Source of the DNA: Anaerolineales bacterium | GTDB lineage: Bacteria; Chloroflexota; Anaerolineae; Anaerolineales; VGOW01 | Assembly: GCA_919901875.1 (NCBI GenBank) | Contig: CAKKQG010000071.1 | Location: forward strand, 1 to 7,851 | Direction of reading: 5' to 3' | DNA: 7,851 nt | Shown here: positions 1 to 5,112 of the stretch, piece by piece | Position numbering within the stretch: position 1 is the stretch's first letter | Layout of the letters: each line of letters opens with the position of its first letter | Program-made: the position numbers and the translations under genes | The notes under the pieces: generated by a model | Database searches by the model: none | Told to the model about the DNA's origin: nothing | The model's input: only the letters and a program-made list of their open reading frames with translations

Positions 1-194
1 GGCAAGTGCGAATACATGCGTGAAATAGTCTCTACCGTGTCCCCCATTTTGTGAAAACTGGCGATGATCCAAACGCTGATCCCCGATCCTTCAATGACCG
101 GTTCGCCGCCGCGCACGCCGGGGATACGAACAATGTGCGGATGCTCGGTGCGAATCACTTTGCGCTTGCGTTTGGTTGGAGTTTTAGTTGCCAT
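1..194 (-). CDS. DUF433 domain protein, antitoxin-like (N-terminal part, cut by window edge)
   Basis: Reading the minus strand from an ATG at 194 gives 64 complete codons running off the window. A basic tail (about residues 1-15, KRKRK) is followed by HPHIVRIPGVRGGEPVIEG and SGISVWIIASFHKMGD. The VRGGEPVIEG-x-x-ISVW stretch is the signature of the DUF433 family, which includes VapB45-like antitoxins and is often followed by a DUF5615 PIN-like toxin gene. The usual residues after the motif are GTRISV; here they are GSGISV, so the Arg is missing. A GGAG Shine-Dalgarno at 202-205, 7 nt before the ATG, and a TATAAT at 225-230 support this start and separate transcription from tatC, whose terminator lies just upstream. 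The toxin partner, if there is one, would lie left of the window. The family call is firm; the antitoxin role is inferred from the family. Confidence 0.82.
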   Translation of the reverse strand, partial: MATKTPTKRKRKVIRTEHPHIVRIPGVRGGEPVIEGSGISVWIIASFHKMGDTVETISRMYSHL

Positions 195-224
195 AGCGAA
201 TCTCCATCGGAGGATGCTGCGAAG

Positions 225-230
225 ATTATA
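225..230 (-). promoter_or_regulatory. -10 box for the DUF433 gene
   Basis: The minus strand reads TATAAT here, a perfect sigma70 -10, immediately after the T tract of the tatC terminator. The start codon follows 30 nt later with a GGAG in between. At 17-nt spacing the -35 position reads GAAAAC, which is poor and lies inside the terminator stem, so only the -10 is convincing. Confidence 0.5.
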
Positions 231-234
231 CGCT

Positions 235-270
235 AAAAAAGAAACCCGTTTTCTCTGAGAAAACGGGTTT
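235..270 (-). terminator. Intrinsic terminator after tatC
   Basis: A perfect 14-bp stem (arms 242-255 and 257-270; the real loop is probably a few bases wider than the one unpaired base) is followed on the minus strand by six T residues (235-240). It lies 33 nt after the tatC stop codon and marks the end of the fabG-asp23-nusB-tat run. On the plus strand the stem is also followed by a short T run at 275-279, but no plus-strand gene needs it. Confidence 0.9.
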
Positions 271-303
271 CGGATTTTTCTTGCAATAGCCCTAGTAAAA
301 AAA

Positions 304-1026
304 TTATTTTCGTCCCTTGCCGTGCACGAGCCAAACTAAAATAATGCTCAGAAGATACAACCCCATCAGTGGGCCCATCACCAACGCCATATTAAATGGA
401 TCCACTGTAGGCGTGATGATCGCCGCGATGACGGCGCAACCCACAATGGCGAAGCGCCATCCCTTTAACAGCATTTTTGGATTCACTACGCCGAGCCAAC
501 CCAGAAACATGAACACCAGCGGCATCTCAAACGATACGCCGACCCACAACGTGAGCGACAAGACAAATGGCACATACTTCTCTGCCGTCCATTGCACTTG
601 AAACACGTCGGAATAGAAGCTCGCCAAAAATTGGATCGCCGACGGGATCATGATGAACCAGGCAAACGCTGCGCCGATGACGAACATAATGATCGCTCCC
701 GGCACAATCAAATACACCGCGCGCTTTTCGTGTGGCAGAAGTCCGGGCGAGATGAAGGCGATGAGATGAAAAAGAACAAATGGTGAAGCAATCGCTGTGC
801 CAACTGTCAACGCCACGCGCACGTAGATCGAAATGCCTTCGGTGGGTCCCAGCACTTGCAGCTTGCCGCCATACGGCGCGATCAAAAATGCTAATGTTGG
901 CTGAGCGATAGCGATCCCAACGGCACACCCAAGGGCTAAGGCAATCGCCGAGTAACGAATGCGAATGACCAGTTCGGTGATATGTTCGAGCAGTGAGCCG
1001 CCTAATTCTTTTAACGAAGAGGACAT
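304..1026 (-). CDS. tatC: Sec-independent protein translocase TatC
   Basis: This 240-residue polytopic membrane protein has the usual TatC length. TatC is the receptor of the twin-arginine translocase: it binds RR signal peptides of folded proteins and works with TatA/B. Visible signatures are the N-terminal cytoplasmic HITEL motif (His15, Glu18), the AFISPGLLPHEKR loop (Phe91 and Glu100, matching E. coli Phe94 and Glu103), GVSFEMP in mid-membrane (Glu167, E. coli Glu170) and TPTVDPF before the last helices. Six hydrophobic segments are recognisable. One oddity is that the E. coli HLIELRKR motif reads HITELVIR here, so the position of E. coli Arg17 is Val20, while the following Arg (Arg22) is kept. 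The ATG lies 3 nt after the stop of the tatA/B gene, so the two are surely cotranscribed and probably translationally coupled. No separate Shine-Dalgarno is visible. Confidence 0.96.
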   Translation of the reverse strand: MSSSLKELGGSLLEHITELVIRIRYSAIALALGCAVGIAIAQPTLAFLIAPYGGKLQVLGPTEGISIYVRVALTVGTAIASPFVLFHLIAFISPGLLPHEKRAVYLIVPGAIIMFVIGAAFAWFIMIPSAIQFLASFYSDVFQVQWTAEKYVPFVLSLTLWVGVSFEMPLVFMFLGWLGVVNPKMLLKGWRFAIVGCAVIAAIITPTVDPFNMALVMGPLMGLYLLSIILVWLVHGKGRK

Positions 1027-1029
1027 GGT

Positions 1030-1506
1030 TTATTGTTTAGGAGATTCTGTCCACGCCGGGTAATGCGCGGGCGTTGGAGAATTTTGCGCGATGTCGCCGT
1101 CAGCGGGTGCGGGCGCAGAGGCAATAGGTGTTGCGGGCGATTCGGGTGAGGCAGGTTGATCAACCTCTGGCGCGGTGGCGGCGTCACTTGCGATCGCCGT
1201 GTTCTCGGCAACAGTCTGATTGATCTGCGCTGCGTTCTCCTGCATCTGCGCTCCGATCTGATTCGTCTCGGTCTGTAATTCCGCGCCAACGTTTTCAAAT
1301 TCTTTCTTCACGTCGGTCACTTCGTTCTCAATCGCTCGCACTTCATCTTCGAGAACTTTCATGTTCTCAAGCCACATCAATTGAAATTTGCGGGTGAGTT
1401 CACCCGCTTTGCGCGCCAAGAGAATCAACTGCTTCGGACCAAAGATCGTCAAAGCGATCAGTCCGATCAATAAAATTTCCCAAGCGCCTATTCCAAAAAA
1501 TTCCAT
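1030..1506 (-). CDS. tatA/tatB: Twin-arginine translocase TatA/TatB family subunit (TatB-like)
   Basis: The 158-residue protein has the family layout: one N-terminal membrane helix (about residues 7-22), the hinge FGPKQL (22-27), an amphipathic helix, then a long charged, probably coiled-coil segment (about 45-105) and a Pro/Ala/Ser-rich tail (about 105-158). A glutamate at position 10 in GAWEILL matches the Glu8 typical of TatB rather than the Gln8 of E. coli TatA, and the long helix is also TatB-like. Only one such gene is present, so it may serve both roles, as in single-TatA organisms. It sits between nusB (9 nt) and tatC (3 nt). The Shine-Dalgarno AAGGA, 6 nt before the ATG, overlaps the nusB stop codon, which points to coupled translation. 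The family is certain; TatA versus TatB is open. Confidence 0.9.
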   Translation of the reverse strand: MEFFGIGAWEILLIGLIALTIFGPKQLILLARKAGELTRKFQLMWLENMKVLEDEVRAIENEVTDVKKEFENVGAELQTETNQIGAQMQENAAQINQTVAENTAIASDAATAPEVDQPASPESPATPIASAPAPADGDIAQNSPTPAHYPAWTESPKQ

Positions 1507-1515
1507 AAGGTGTCC

Positions 1516-1950
1516 TTAGGGCTTCGTCGCTATCTCGCGCATGATCTCGTGTTCTTTAGAGACGAGTGTCCCCAGAACGCCGTTGACGAATCGCGCCGCA
1601 GCCTCACTGCCATAAATTTTAGCAAGCTCAACCGCTTCGTTGATGGCGACCTTCATCGGCGTGGTGCGGCTGATGGCGAATTCCCAGATGGCGATCCGCA
1701 GCACAGTTTTATCAACGATTGCCATTTGGTCGAGAGGCCATTCGGGAGCGTATTTTTGAATCAGGGTGTCGAGTTCTGCGCTGTGAGCGATGACGCCGTT
1801 GACCAAGGCGAACACAAACGTTTCGCCATCATCACTCAATGTGGCGTCGTCCAATCGAGCGCGGATCACTTGCTCAAGAGGATGGGTGGTGCAATCAAGT
1901 TCGTAAAGTGCTTGCAGTGCTAGACCGCGAGCTTTGCGGCGTGCCTTCAT
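1516..1950 (-). CDS. nusB: Transcription antitermination factor NusB
   Basis: NusB is an all-helical RNA-binding protein that, with NusE (S10), binds boxA RNA and supports rRNA antitermination. At 144 residues it has the normal length. It begins with the typical basic RNA-binding N-terminus (MKARRKARGLALQALYELD, with the conserved R-x-x-A-x-Q-x-LY pattern). It carries the family's C-terminal core VAINEAVELAKIYGSEAAARFVNGVLG (about residues 101-127). A further conserved helix, DKTVLRIAIWEF, covers about 80-91. No Shine-Dalgarno precedes the ATG at 1950; instead a 62-bp inverted heptad repeat ends 6 nt upstream. The stop codon overlaps the ribosome binding site of tatA/B. Placement after an asp23-like gene is common in Gram-positive-type genomes. 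Confidence 0.95.
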   Translation of the reverse strand: MKARRKARGLALQALYELDCTTHPLEQVIRARLDDATLSDDGETFVFALVNGVIAHSAELDTLIQKYAPEWPLDQMAIVDKTVLRIAIWEFAISRTTPMKVAINEAVELAKIYGSEAAARFVNGVLGTLVSKEHEIMREIATKP

Positions 1951-1956
1951 TACGTT

Positions 1957-2018
1957 GGAGATTGGAGATTAGTAATTGGAGATTGAGTGTAATCTCCAAT
2001 CTCCAATCTCTATTCTCT
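1957..2018 (-). repeat. 62-bp inverted heptad element A (nusB/asp23 spacer)
   Basis: On the plus strand four 7-bp units run from 1957 to 1984, three of them GGAGATT and one AGTAATT. A 6-nt centre (1985-1990) follows, then four inverted units from 1991 to 2018 (AATCTCC twice, then AATCTCT and ATTCTCT). A 16-bp perfect inverted repeat pairs 1955-1970 with 1991-2006. The element fills the whole spacer: it overlaps the asp23 stop codon (2017-2019) and ends 6 nt before the nusB ATG. In the mRNA it can fold into a long hairpin just upstream of the start codon. No T run follows, so it is not an ordinary terminator. Confidence 0.85.
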
Positions 2019-2370
2019 AGTTCTCTCCATACTCAATCTCTTCAATATGCACATTCACCGTCTGCGCGTCCATGCCCACCATCTCTAACATGGCGCGGGC
2101 AACTTCTGCTTGCACTTGTTCGCTGACCAGGCGCACGTTGGCGTCGCCGCGAATCACGATATAGAGATCGGCGCTCAGCGAGTGATCGCCCTGCATTTCG
2201 ATCCGCACACCGTCCGACGCGCCGCGTTTGAAGTAACGATCCATGCCGCCGGACACTTGCGCCATGCGCGCCACGCCCGGCACCGAGAGCGTAGAAAGTT
2301 TGGCAATCGTGATCAACACCTCGGGGGCGATCACGATTTTCCCTATGTTGGCTGTTTCAGAATATTCCAT
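2017..2370 (-). CDS. Asp23/Gls24 family envelope stress response protein
   Basis: A 117-residue protein of the Asp23 (formerly DUF322) family. It starts near GKIVIAPEVLITIAKLSTLSVPGV, the family's conserved helix with IAPEVL and the VPGV turn. It ends in the beta-strand pair DLYIVIRGDANV and VNVHIEEIEY, with the helix LVSEQVQAEVARAMLEMVG between. In firmicutes such proteins are abundant and tied to envelope or alkaline stress, and are held at the membrane by AmaP; the role in Chloroflexota is unknown. The asp23-nusB order seen here is common in Gram-positive-type genomes. The ATG at 2370 has no clear Shine-Dalgarno, and another inverted heptad element ends 10 nt upstream. Family membership is confident, cellular role is not. 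Confidence 0.9.
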   Translation of the reverse strand: MEYSETANIGKIVIAPEVLITIAKLSTLSVPGVARMAQVSGGMDRYFKRGASDGVRIEMQGDHSLSADLYIVIRGDANVRLVSEQVQAEVARAMLEMVGMDAQTVNVHIEEIEYGEN

Positions 2371-2380
2371 ACTTTGTAGT

Positions 2381-2442
2381 AATCAGTGAGCAGTTATCAG
2401 TGATCAGTTTGACCACTGATAACTGACGACTGATAACTGGTT
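2381..2442 (-). repeat. 62-bp inverted heptad element B (asp23/fabG spacer)
   Basis: Four 7-bp units ending in CAGT occupy 2381-2408 (for example TATCAGT and GATCAGT). A 6-nt centre TTGACC (2409-2414) follows, then four inverted units beginning ACTG (2415-2442). The best perfect arm pair is CAGTTATCAGTG at 2391-2402 with its complement at 2414-2425. The 28+6+28 layout matches elements A and C although the unit sequence is unrelated. It reaches into the fabG stop codon (2441-2443) and ends 10 nt before the asp23 ATG, so it fills the spacer. A fifth, weaker unit (TTGTAGT, 2374-2380) may precede it. Confidence 0.85.
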
Positions 2443-3187
2443 AACTCATCGCCATTCCGCCATCCACATTCAGCGTTTGACCGGTGATGTACGCCGCTTC
2501 ATCCGAAGCGAAGAAGGCGACGGCATATGCAACCTCTTCGGCGTTGCCCCAGCGTCCAAGCGGGATTAACTTCTTCGATTCTTCTTTCATATTTTCGGGA
2601 ATGCCTGATGTCAAATCCGTTGGCACAAAGCCGGGGGCAATTGCATTCACCGTGATACTGCGTGAAGCAACTTCGCGCGCTAAGGCTTTCGTGAATCCGA
2701 TCAAGCCCGCTTTCGAAGCAGAGTAATTTGTTTGTCCGCCATTGCCCATCACGCCCGACACAGATGAAATGTTGATAATGCGTCCAGAGCGTTGGCGGAT
2801 CATTGTCTTCAGAGCAACTTTCGAGCAGTTATACGCGCTCTTGAGATTCGTCTTGATCACAAAATCCCAATCATCTTCGGGCATCATCATGATCAACATA
2901 TCGCGTGTGGTGCCGGCATTGTTGACTAAAATATCGAGCCGCCCGAATTTCTCAATCGTCGCTTTGATCAAATCTGTCGCCGCCTTAAAGTCGGAGACAT
3001 CCGCTTGAAGTGCCGTCGCCTCGCTCCCTGCCGCTTGGATCGCCGTCACCGCTTCATTCGCGCCCTCCGCGCTCTTGGCATAATTCACCGCCACCTTCGC
3101 CCCGCGCTTGCCGAGTTCAATCGCAATCGCCTTGCCGATGCCGCGTGATGCGCCCGTTACCAATGCCACTTTGCCTTGAAGAGTCAT
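2441..3187 (-). CDS. fabG: 3-oxoacyl-[acyl-carrier-protein] reductase FabG
   Basis: A 248-residue classical short-chain dehydrogenase that reduces 3-oxoacyl-ACP to (R)-3-hydroxyacyl-ACP with NADPH in fatty-acid elongation. The Rossmann motif TGASRGIG is at residues 11-18, NNAG at 89-92, the catalytic Asn at 114 (KTNLKSAY), Ser142 in NISSVSGV, and the YxxxK pair at Tyr155/Lys159. The AIAPGFVPTD loop and the C-terminal TGQTLNVDGGM are typical of FabG. I place the start at ATG 3187, not the TTG one codon upstream, because AGGAG at 3195-3199 is then 7 nt away. A perfect TATAAT at 3219-3224 gives it a possible promoter of its own. It follows a HIT gene and fabD, which supports the fatty-acid role; other SDR substrates cannot be excluded by sequence alone. 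Confidence 0.94.
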   Translation of the reverse strand: MTLQGKVALVTGASRGIGKAIAIELGKRGAKVAVNYAKSAEGANEAVTAIQAAGSEATALQADVSDFKAATDLIKATIEKFGRLDILVNNAGTTRDMLIMMMPEDDWDFVIKTNLKSAYNCSKVALKTMIRQRSGRIINISSVSGVMGNGGQTNYSASKAGLIGFTKALAREVASRSITVNAIAPGFVPTDLTSGIPENMKEESKKLIPLGRWGNAEEVAYAVAFFASDEAAYITGQTLNVDGGMAMS

Positions 3188-3194
3188 CAAAAGT

Positions 3195-3199
3195 CTCCT
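3195..3199 (-). promoter_or_regulatory. Shine-Dalgarno of fabG (decides the start)
   Basis: AGGAG on the minus strand lies 7 nt before ATG 3187 but only 4 nt before the in-frame TTG at 3190, so the ATG is the better start. Confidence 0.8.
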
Positions 3200-3218
3200 G
3201 TGTAAAAACTACGCGGTG

Positions 3219-3224
3219 ATTATA
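3219..3224 (-). promoter_or_regulatory. -10 box ahead of fabG
   Basis: Perfect TATAAT on the minus strand, overlapping the stop codon of the HIT gene. A start site about 7 nt downstream would leave a leader of roughly 25 nt containing the AGGAG. No good -35 is found at 16-18 nt, so this is a partial promoter match that may need an activator or be fortuitous. Confidence 0.45.
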
Positions 3225-3588
3225 CAACGGTTGAATCCGTAATGAGATGAAAGTGTAATTGCATTACATCTTGATACGCTCCGGCGTTGACGATCAATTT
3301 GTAGTTGGATAGATTCAATTCCCGCGCAATTTGATTCGCCGTTTGCACGATCTCGATCAAGGTGTCGCCGTCAGCCCGAGTGACGGCGTGGATCCCCCTT
3401 ATTGCTTTTTTCGGAATGAGAATGATGTGCGTGGCGTAACTTGGTTTGGGATGGTGAAAGGCGATGATGGTTTTTGTCTCGCGTATACGTTTGAGGGGAA
3501 GAATAAAACTCGCGTGAGCAAAGACCCAACCGATGAGGAGCGAGCCGAGTGAAGATCGCGCGAGATACAAAAGGTAGGGGCGATGCAT
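3220..3588 (-). CDS. Membrane-anchored HIT-family protein with altered first histidine
   Basis: HIT proteins are nucleotide hydrolases or transferases using an H-x-H-x-H triad. This 122-residue protein has a hydrophobic segment at about residues 9-31 (LARSSLGSLLIGWVFAHASF) in place of the usual N-terminal cysteine/strand region. The body follows: IIAFHHPKPSYATHIILIPKKAI (nucleotide-binding region) and NAGAYQDVMQLHFHLI (101-116). The triad reads Gln110-His112-His114, so the first His is Gln while the central, nucleophilic His is kept. It lies 9 nt after fabD and 29 nt before fabG, probably in their transcript. The ATG at 3588 lies inside a GTAGGGGCGA-type palindrome and has no Shine-Dalgarno; a TTG six codons later could be the original start. 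Family is clear, substrate unknown; it is likely tethered to the inner face of the membrane. Confidence 0.85.
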   Translation of the reverse strand: MHRPYLLYLARSSLGSLLIGWVFAHASFILPLKRIRETKTIIAFHHPKPSYATHIILIPKKAIRGIHAVTRADGDTLIEIVQTANQIARELNLSNYKLIVNAGAYQDVMQLHFHLITDSTVV

Positions 3589-3601
3589 GCATCGCCCTTA
3601 C
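3574..3601. repeat. GTAGGGGCGA-type palindrome at the fabD/HIT junction
   Basis: A 28-bp near-perfect palindrome (14-bp arms, one mismatch) centred on TGCATGCA. It contains the fabD stop codon (3598-3600) and the HIT start codon (3586-3588). Palindromes beginning GTAGGGGCG are widespread dispersed repeats in several bacterial groups. A related copy is at 6826-6852. Confidence 0.8.
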
Positions 3602-4527
3602 GCTGGAATCGCCTCAACCGCTTCAGGTGTGCCGACGGCAACACCTTGAGCTTCAGGCGCGATGCGTTTGAGCAAGCCGGTTAACACATCCTTCGATCCG
3701 ATCTCGTAAAACTTTGTCACACCGTGTGAGGCGAGATAACGAATCGAATCCGTCCAACGCACTTGAGTCGTCAGTTGGCTGACCAACTCTTTCTTGATCG
3801 ACTCAATATCGGTTAATGGTTGGGCAGAGGCATTGGCTATCACCGGAATCGTCGGCGTCACATAGTGGAGGCTGTTAACGAATTTTTCGTAGTCCTCCAC
3901 GACAACATTCATCAACGGCGAGTGCGCGGCAATCGAAACAGGCAACTTCAAGGCGCGCTTCGCGCCTTTGGCTTTCGCCAACTCCATCGCTTTCTCCAGC
4001 GCCATATTGTCGCCAGAGATCACAATTTGTCCCGGGCAATTATCATTTGCCACTTGCACAACTTTGCCCGTAACGCTTGAGGCTTCGGCGCAGACTTCGG
4101 TTAGCACGTTGGCTTCCACGTTTAAGATCGCCGCCATGCCGCCGGGCGAAAGCTCACCAGCGCGTTTCATCAGGCGACCACGCTCGCGCACCAACTTCAA
4201 ACCATCTTCAAACGACAACGCGCCCGCCGCGGCAAGCGCCGTCACTTCGCCGAGTGAATGACCGGCAACAAAAGTTGGATTCACATTTTTCTTTTCACGA
4301 ATCGCGGCGAGCGTTGCCATTGAACAGACATAAAGCGCGGGTTGCGTGTTGTAAGTGTCGTTGAGTTCCGCTTCGGGTCCATCCCAACACAACGCCGACA
4401 AATTTGCGTTGAGAATGGTGTTGGCTTGTTCGTAAACTTTTTTCGCGGCAGGTGAGGCGTTGGCAATATCTTTACCCATGCCAACAAATTGCGAACCTTG
4501 TCCGGGGAAGAGGAATGCGGTGGTCAT
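3598..4527 (-). CDS. fabD: Malonyl-CoA:ACP transacylase FabD
   Basis: FabD moves the malonyl group from CoA to acyl carrier protein, feeding fatty-acid elongation. The 309-residue length is typical. Signatures are FPGQGSQ at residues 7-13, the nucleophile elbow GHSLGE with Ser91, Arg116 (RERGR) that holds the malonyl carboxylate, NDNCPGQIVISG at about 161-172, and the catalytic His202 in AAHSPLM, with GSKDVLTGL near the C-terminus. The ATG at 4527 lacks a Shine-Dalgarno and follows an A-rich tract. The gene is separated from rpmF by a terminator and a 136-nt spacer with inverted repeats, so it should have its own promoter, which I cannot identify. Its stop codon lies inside a palindromic repeat shared with the start of the HIT gene. 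No acpP or fabF/fabH gene is adjacent. Confidence 0.96.
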   Translation of the reverse strand: MTTAFLFPGQGSQFVGMGKDIANASPAAKKVYEQANTILNANLSALCWDGPEAELNDTYNTQPALYVCSMATLAAIREKKNVNPTFVAGHSLGEVTALAAAGALSFEDGLKLVRERGRLMKRAGELSPGGMAAILNVEANVLTEVCAEASSVTGKVVQVANDNCPGQIVISGDNMALEKAMELAKAKGAKRALKLPVSIAAHSPLMNVVVEDYEKFVNSLHYVTPTIPVIANASAQPLTDIESIKKELVSQLTTQVRWTDSIRYLASHGVTKFYEIGSKDVLTGLLKRIAPEAQGVAVGTPEAVEAIPA

Positions 4528-4535
4528 ATTTTTTT

Positions 4536-4649
4536 AATCACGAATCCCACTTCGCTACGCTTCGGGGACTGCGTGACTCGAATAGGCGAATAGCTCGAAT
4601 GAAAAGAAAGATAGTCGCGTGATTCGTTCATTCGTGATAGTCGTGATGA
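4536..4649. repeat. Irregular inverted repeats in the rpmF/fabD spacer
   Basis: ATCACGAAT at 4537-4545 is the reverse complement of ATTCGTGAT at 4630-4638. Between them CGAAT recurs at 4579, 4587 and 4596 (8-9 bp spacing), and ATTCG at 4622 and 4630 gives the inverted counterpart. This resembles the heptad elements elsewhere in the window but with 8-9 bp spacing and less regular arms. The remaining spacer to 4663 holds only AT-rich sequence; a fabD promoter must lie in or near here but no good match is seen. Confidence 0.6.
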
Positions 4650-4663
4650 AAAATGATTTTGAT

Positions 4664-4692
4664 AAAAAAAGACCGTGAGATGATCACGGTCT
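4664..4692 (-). terminator. Intrinsic terminator after rpmF
   Basis: A perfect 9-bp stem (4670-4678 with 4684-4692) with a 5-nt loop, followed on the minus strand by a run of six T residues (4664-4669). It lies 19 nt after the rpmF stop codon and separates rpmF from fabD. Confidence 0.92.
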
Positions 4693-4711
4693 AATTTGGG
4701 ACTCGATAAGA

Positions 4712-4906
4712 TTATTTCTTCTTCTCTTGTTCCTGTGCCACAACTTCGCGCCCGTTGTAATGACCACAACTGGGGCAGACGATGTGCGGTTTGTGCATCT
4801 CACCGCAGTTGGAGCAAGCCACGAGTTGCGGCGCGCTCAACGCATCGTGTGCGCGGCGGCGGTTGCGGCGACCTTTGGAGAATTTTCGTTTTGGATGTGG
4901 AGGCAT
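4712..4906 (-). CDS. rpmF: 50S ribosomal protein L32
   Basis: A 64-residue zinc-ribbon ribosomal protein. The N-terminus PPHPKRKFSKGRRNRRRAHDAL is the conserved L32 rRNA-binding region. Two CxxC pairs (Cys31/Cys34 in CSNCGE and Cys44/Cys47 in CPSCGHYNGREV) form the zinc site, so this is the Zn-binding form rather than the Cys-free paralogue some bacteria use under zinc limitation. The ATG at 4906 is chosen because the family starts here and an AAGGA lies 8 nt upstream; the reading frame stays open further upstream through the tRNA gene, but that part is not coding. It has a perfect promoter at 4998-5026, a leader of about 85 nt with two small hairpins, and its own terminator. In many genomes rpmF precedes fatty-acid genes, as fabD follows here. 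Confidence 0.96.
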   Translation of the reverse strand: MPPHPKRKFSKGRRNRRRAHDALSAPQLVACSNCGEMHKPHIVCPSCGHYNGREVVAQEQEKKK

Positions 4907-4922
4907 AACAAATTCCTTCTTT

Positions 4923-4951
4923 GGCAGCGACGTTTCATTCAACGTCTCTAC
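4923..4951. repeat. Imperfect palindrome in the rpmF leader
   Basis: GACGTT and AACGTC (4929-4934, 4941-4946) form a 6-bp stem around a 6-nt loop, with partly paired flanks ending in CTCTAC. It looks like a decayed member of a GTAGAGACGTT-type dispersed palindrome. A second small hairpin, GGCAT/ATGCC, lies at about 4960-4974. Both would be in the rpmF 5' leader. Confidence 0.5.
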
Positions 4952-4997
4952 AATGATATGGCATATAAAATGCCCGCTTTTCGCAGGCACGCGCGGC

Positions 4998-5026
4998 ATT
5001 ATAAGTTGCACGCGATTCACTGTCAA
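4998..5026 (-). promoter_or_regulatory. Perfect consensus sigma70 promoter of rpmF
   Basis: The minus strand carries TTGACA (5021-5026), a spacer of exactly 17 nt, and TATAAT (4998-5003). Both hexamers match consensus. The -35 begins 2 nt after the last base of the tRNA-Leu gene. Transcription should start near 4991, giving a leader of about 85 nt before rpmF. Confidence 0.93.
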
Positions 5027-5028
5027 GG

Positions 5029-5109
5029 TGGGGAAGGAGGGACTTGAACCCTCACACCTTGCGGCACATGGTCCTAAGCCATGCGTGTCTGCCATTCCAC
5101 CACTTCCCC
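5029..5109 (-). tRNA. tRNA-Leu(UAG)
   Basis: The 81-nt gene folds as a class II tRNA. The 7-bp acceptor stem GGGGAAG/CTTCCCC is perfect. The anticodon stem CATGG/CCATG carries the loop CTTAGGA with anticodon UAG. The long variable arm TGCC-GCAA-GGTG has a GNRA loop. The T arm is GAGGG-TTCAAGT-CCCTC and the discriminator base is A. The D-arm TGGTGGAAT...GACAC is the usual tRNA-Leu sequence. No CCA is encoded, so it must be added after transcription. The 5' end is 3 nt after the HNH stop codon. Confidence 0.97.
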
Positions 5110-5112
5110 AAA

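Noticed and set aside
1510..1923. Plus-strand open frame opposite nusB, and other plus-strand frames across the window
   Set aside because: They lie over well-recognised minus-strand genes, show no family motifs and have no ribosome binding sites; they are shadows of codon bias.
1957..2018. CRISPR-like or simple terminator reading of the heptad elements
   Set aside because: The units are 7 bp, inverted about a centre and have no spacers; no T run follows the hairpins on the transcribed strand.
3188..3190. TTG one codon upstream as the fabG start
   Set aside because: The AGGAG is only 4 nt away from it, against 7 nt for the adjacent ATG.
3371..3592. Alternative minus-strand frames over the HIT gene starting in the same palindrome
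   Set aside because: Their translations lack any domain, whereas the 3588 frame carries the HIT motif.
4907..4991. Riboswitch or ribosomal-protein leader in the rpmF 5' region
   Set aside because: Only two short hairpins are seen, one probably a decayed dispersed repeat; no known leader motif could be recognised.
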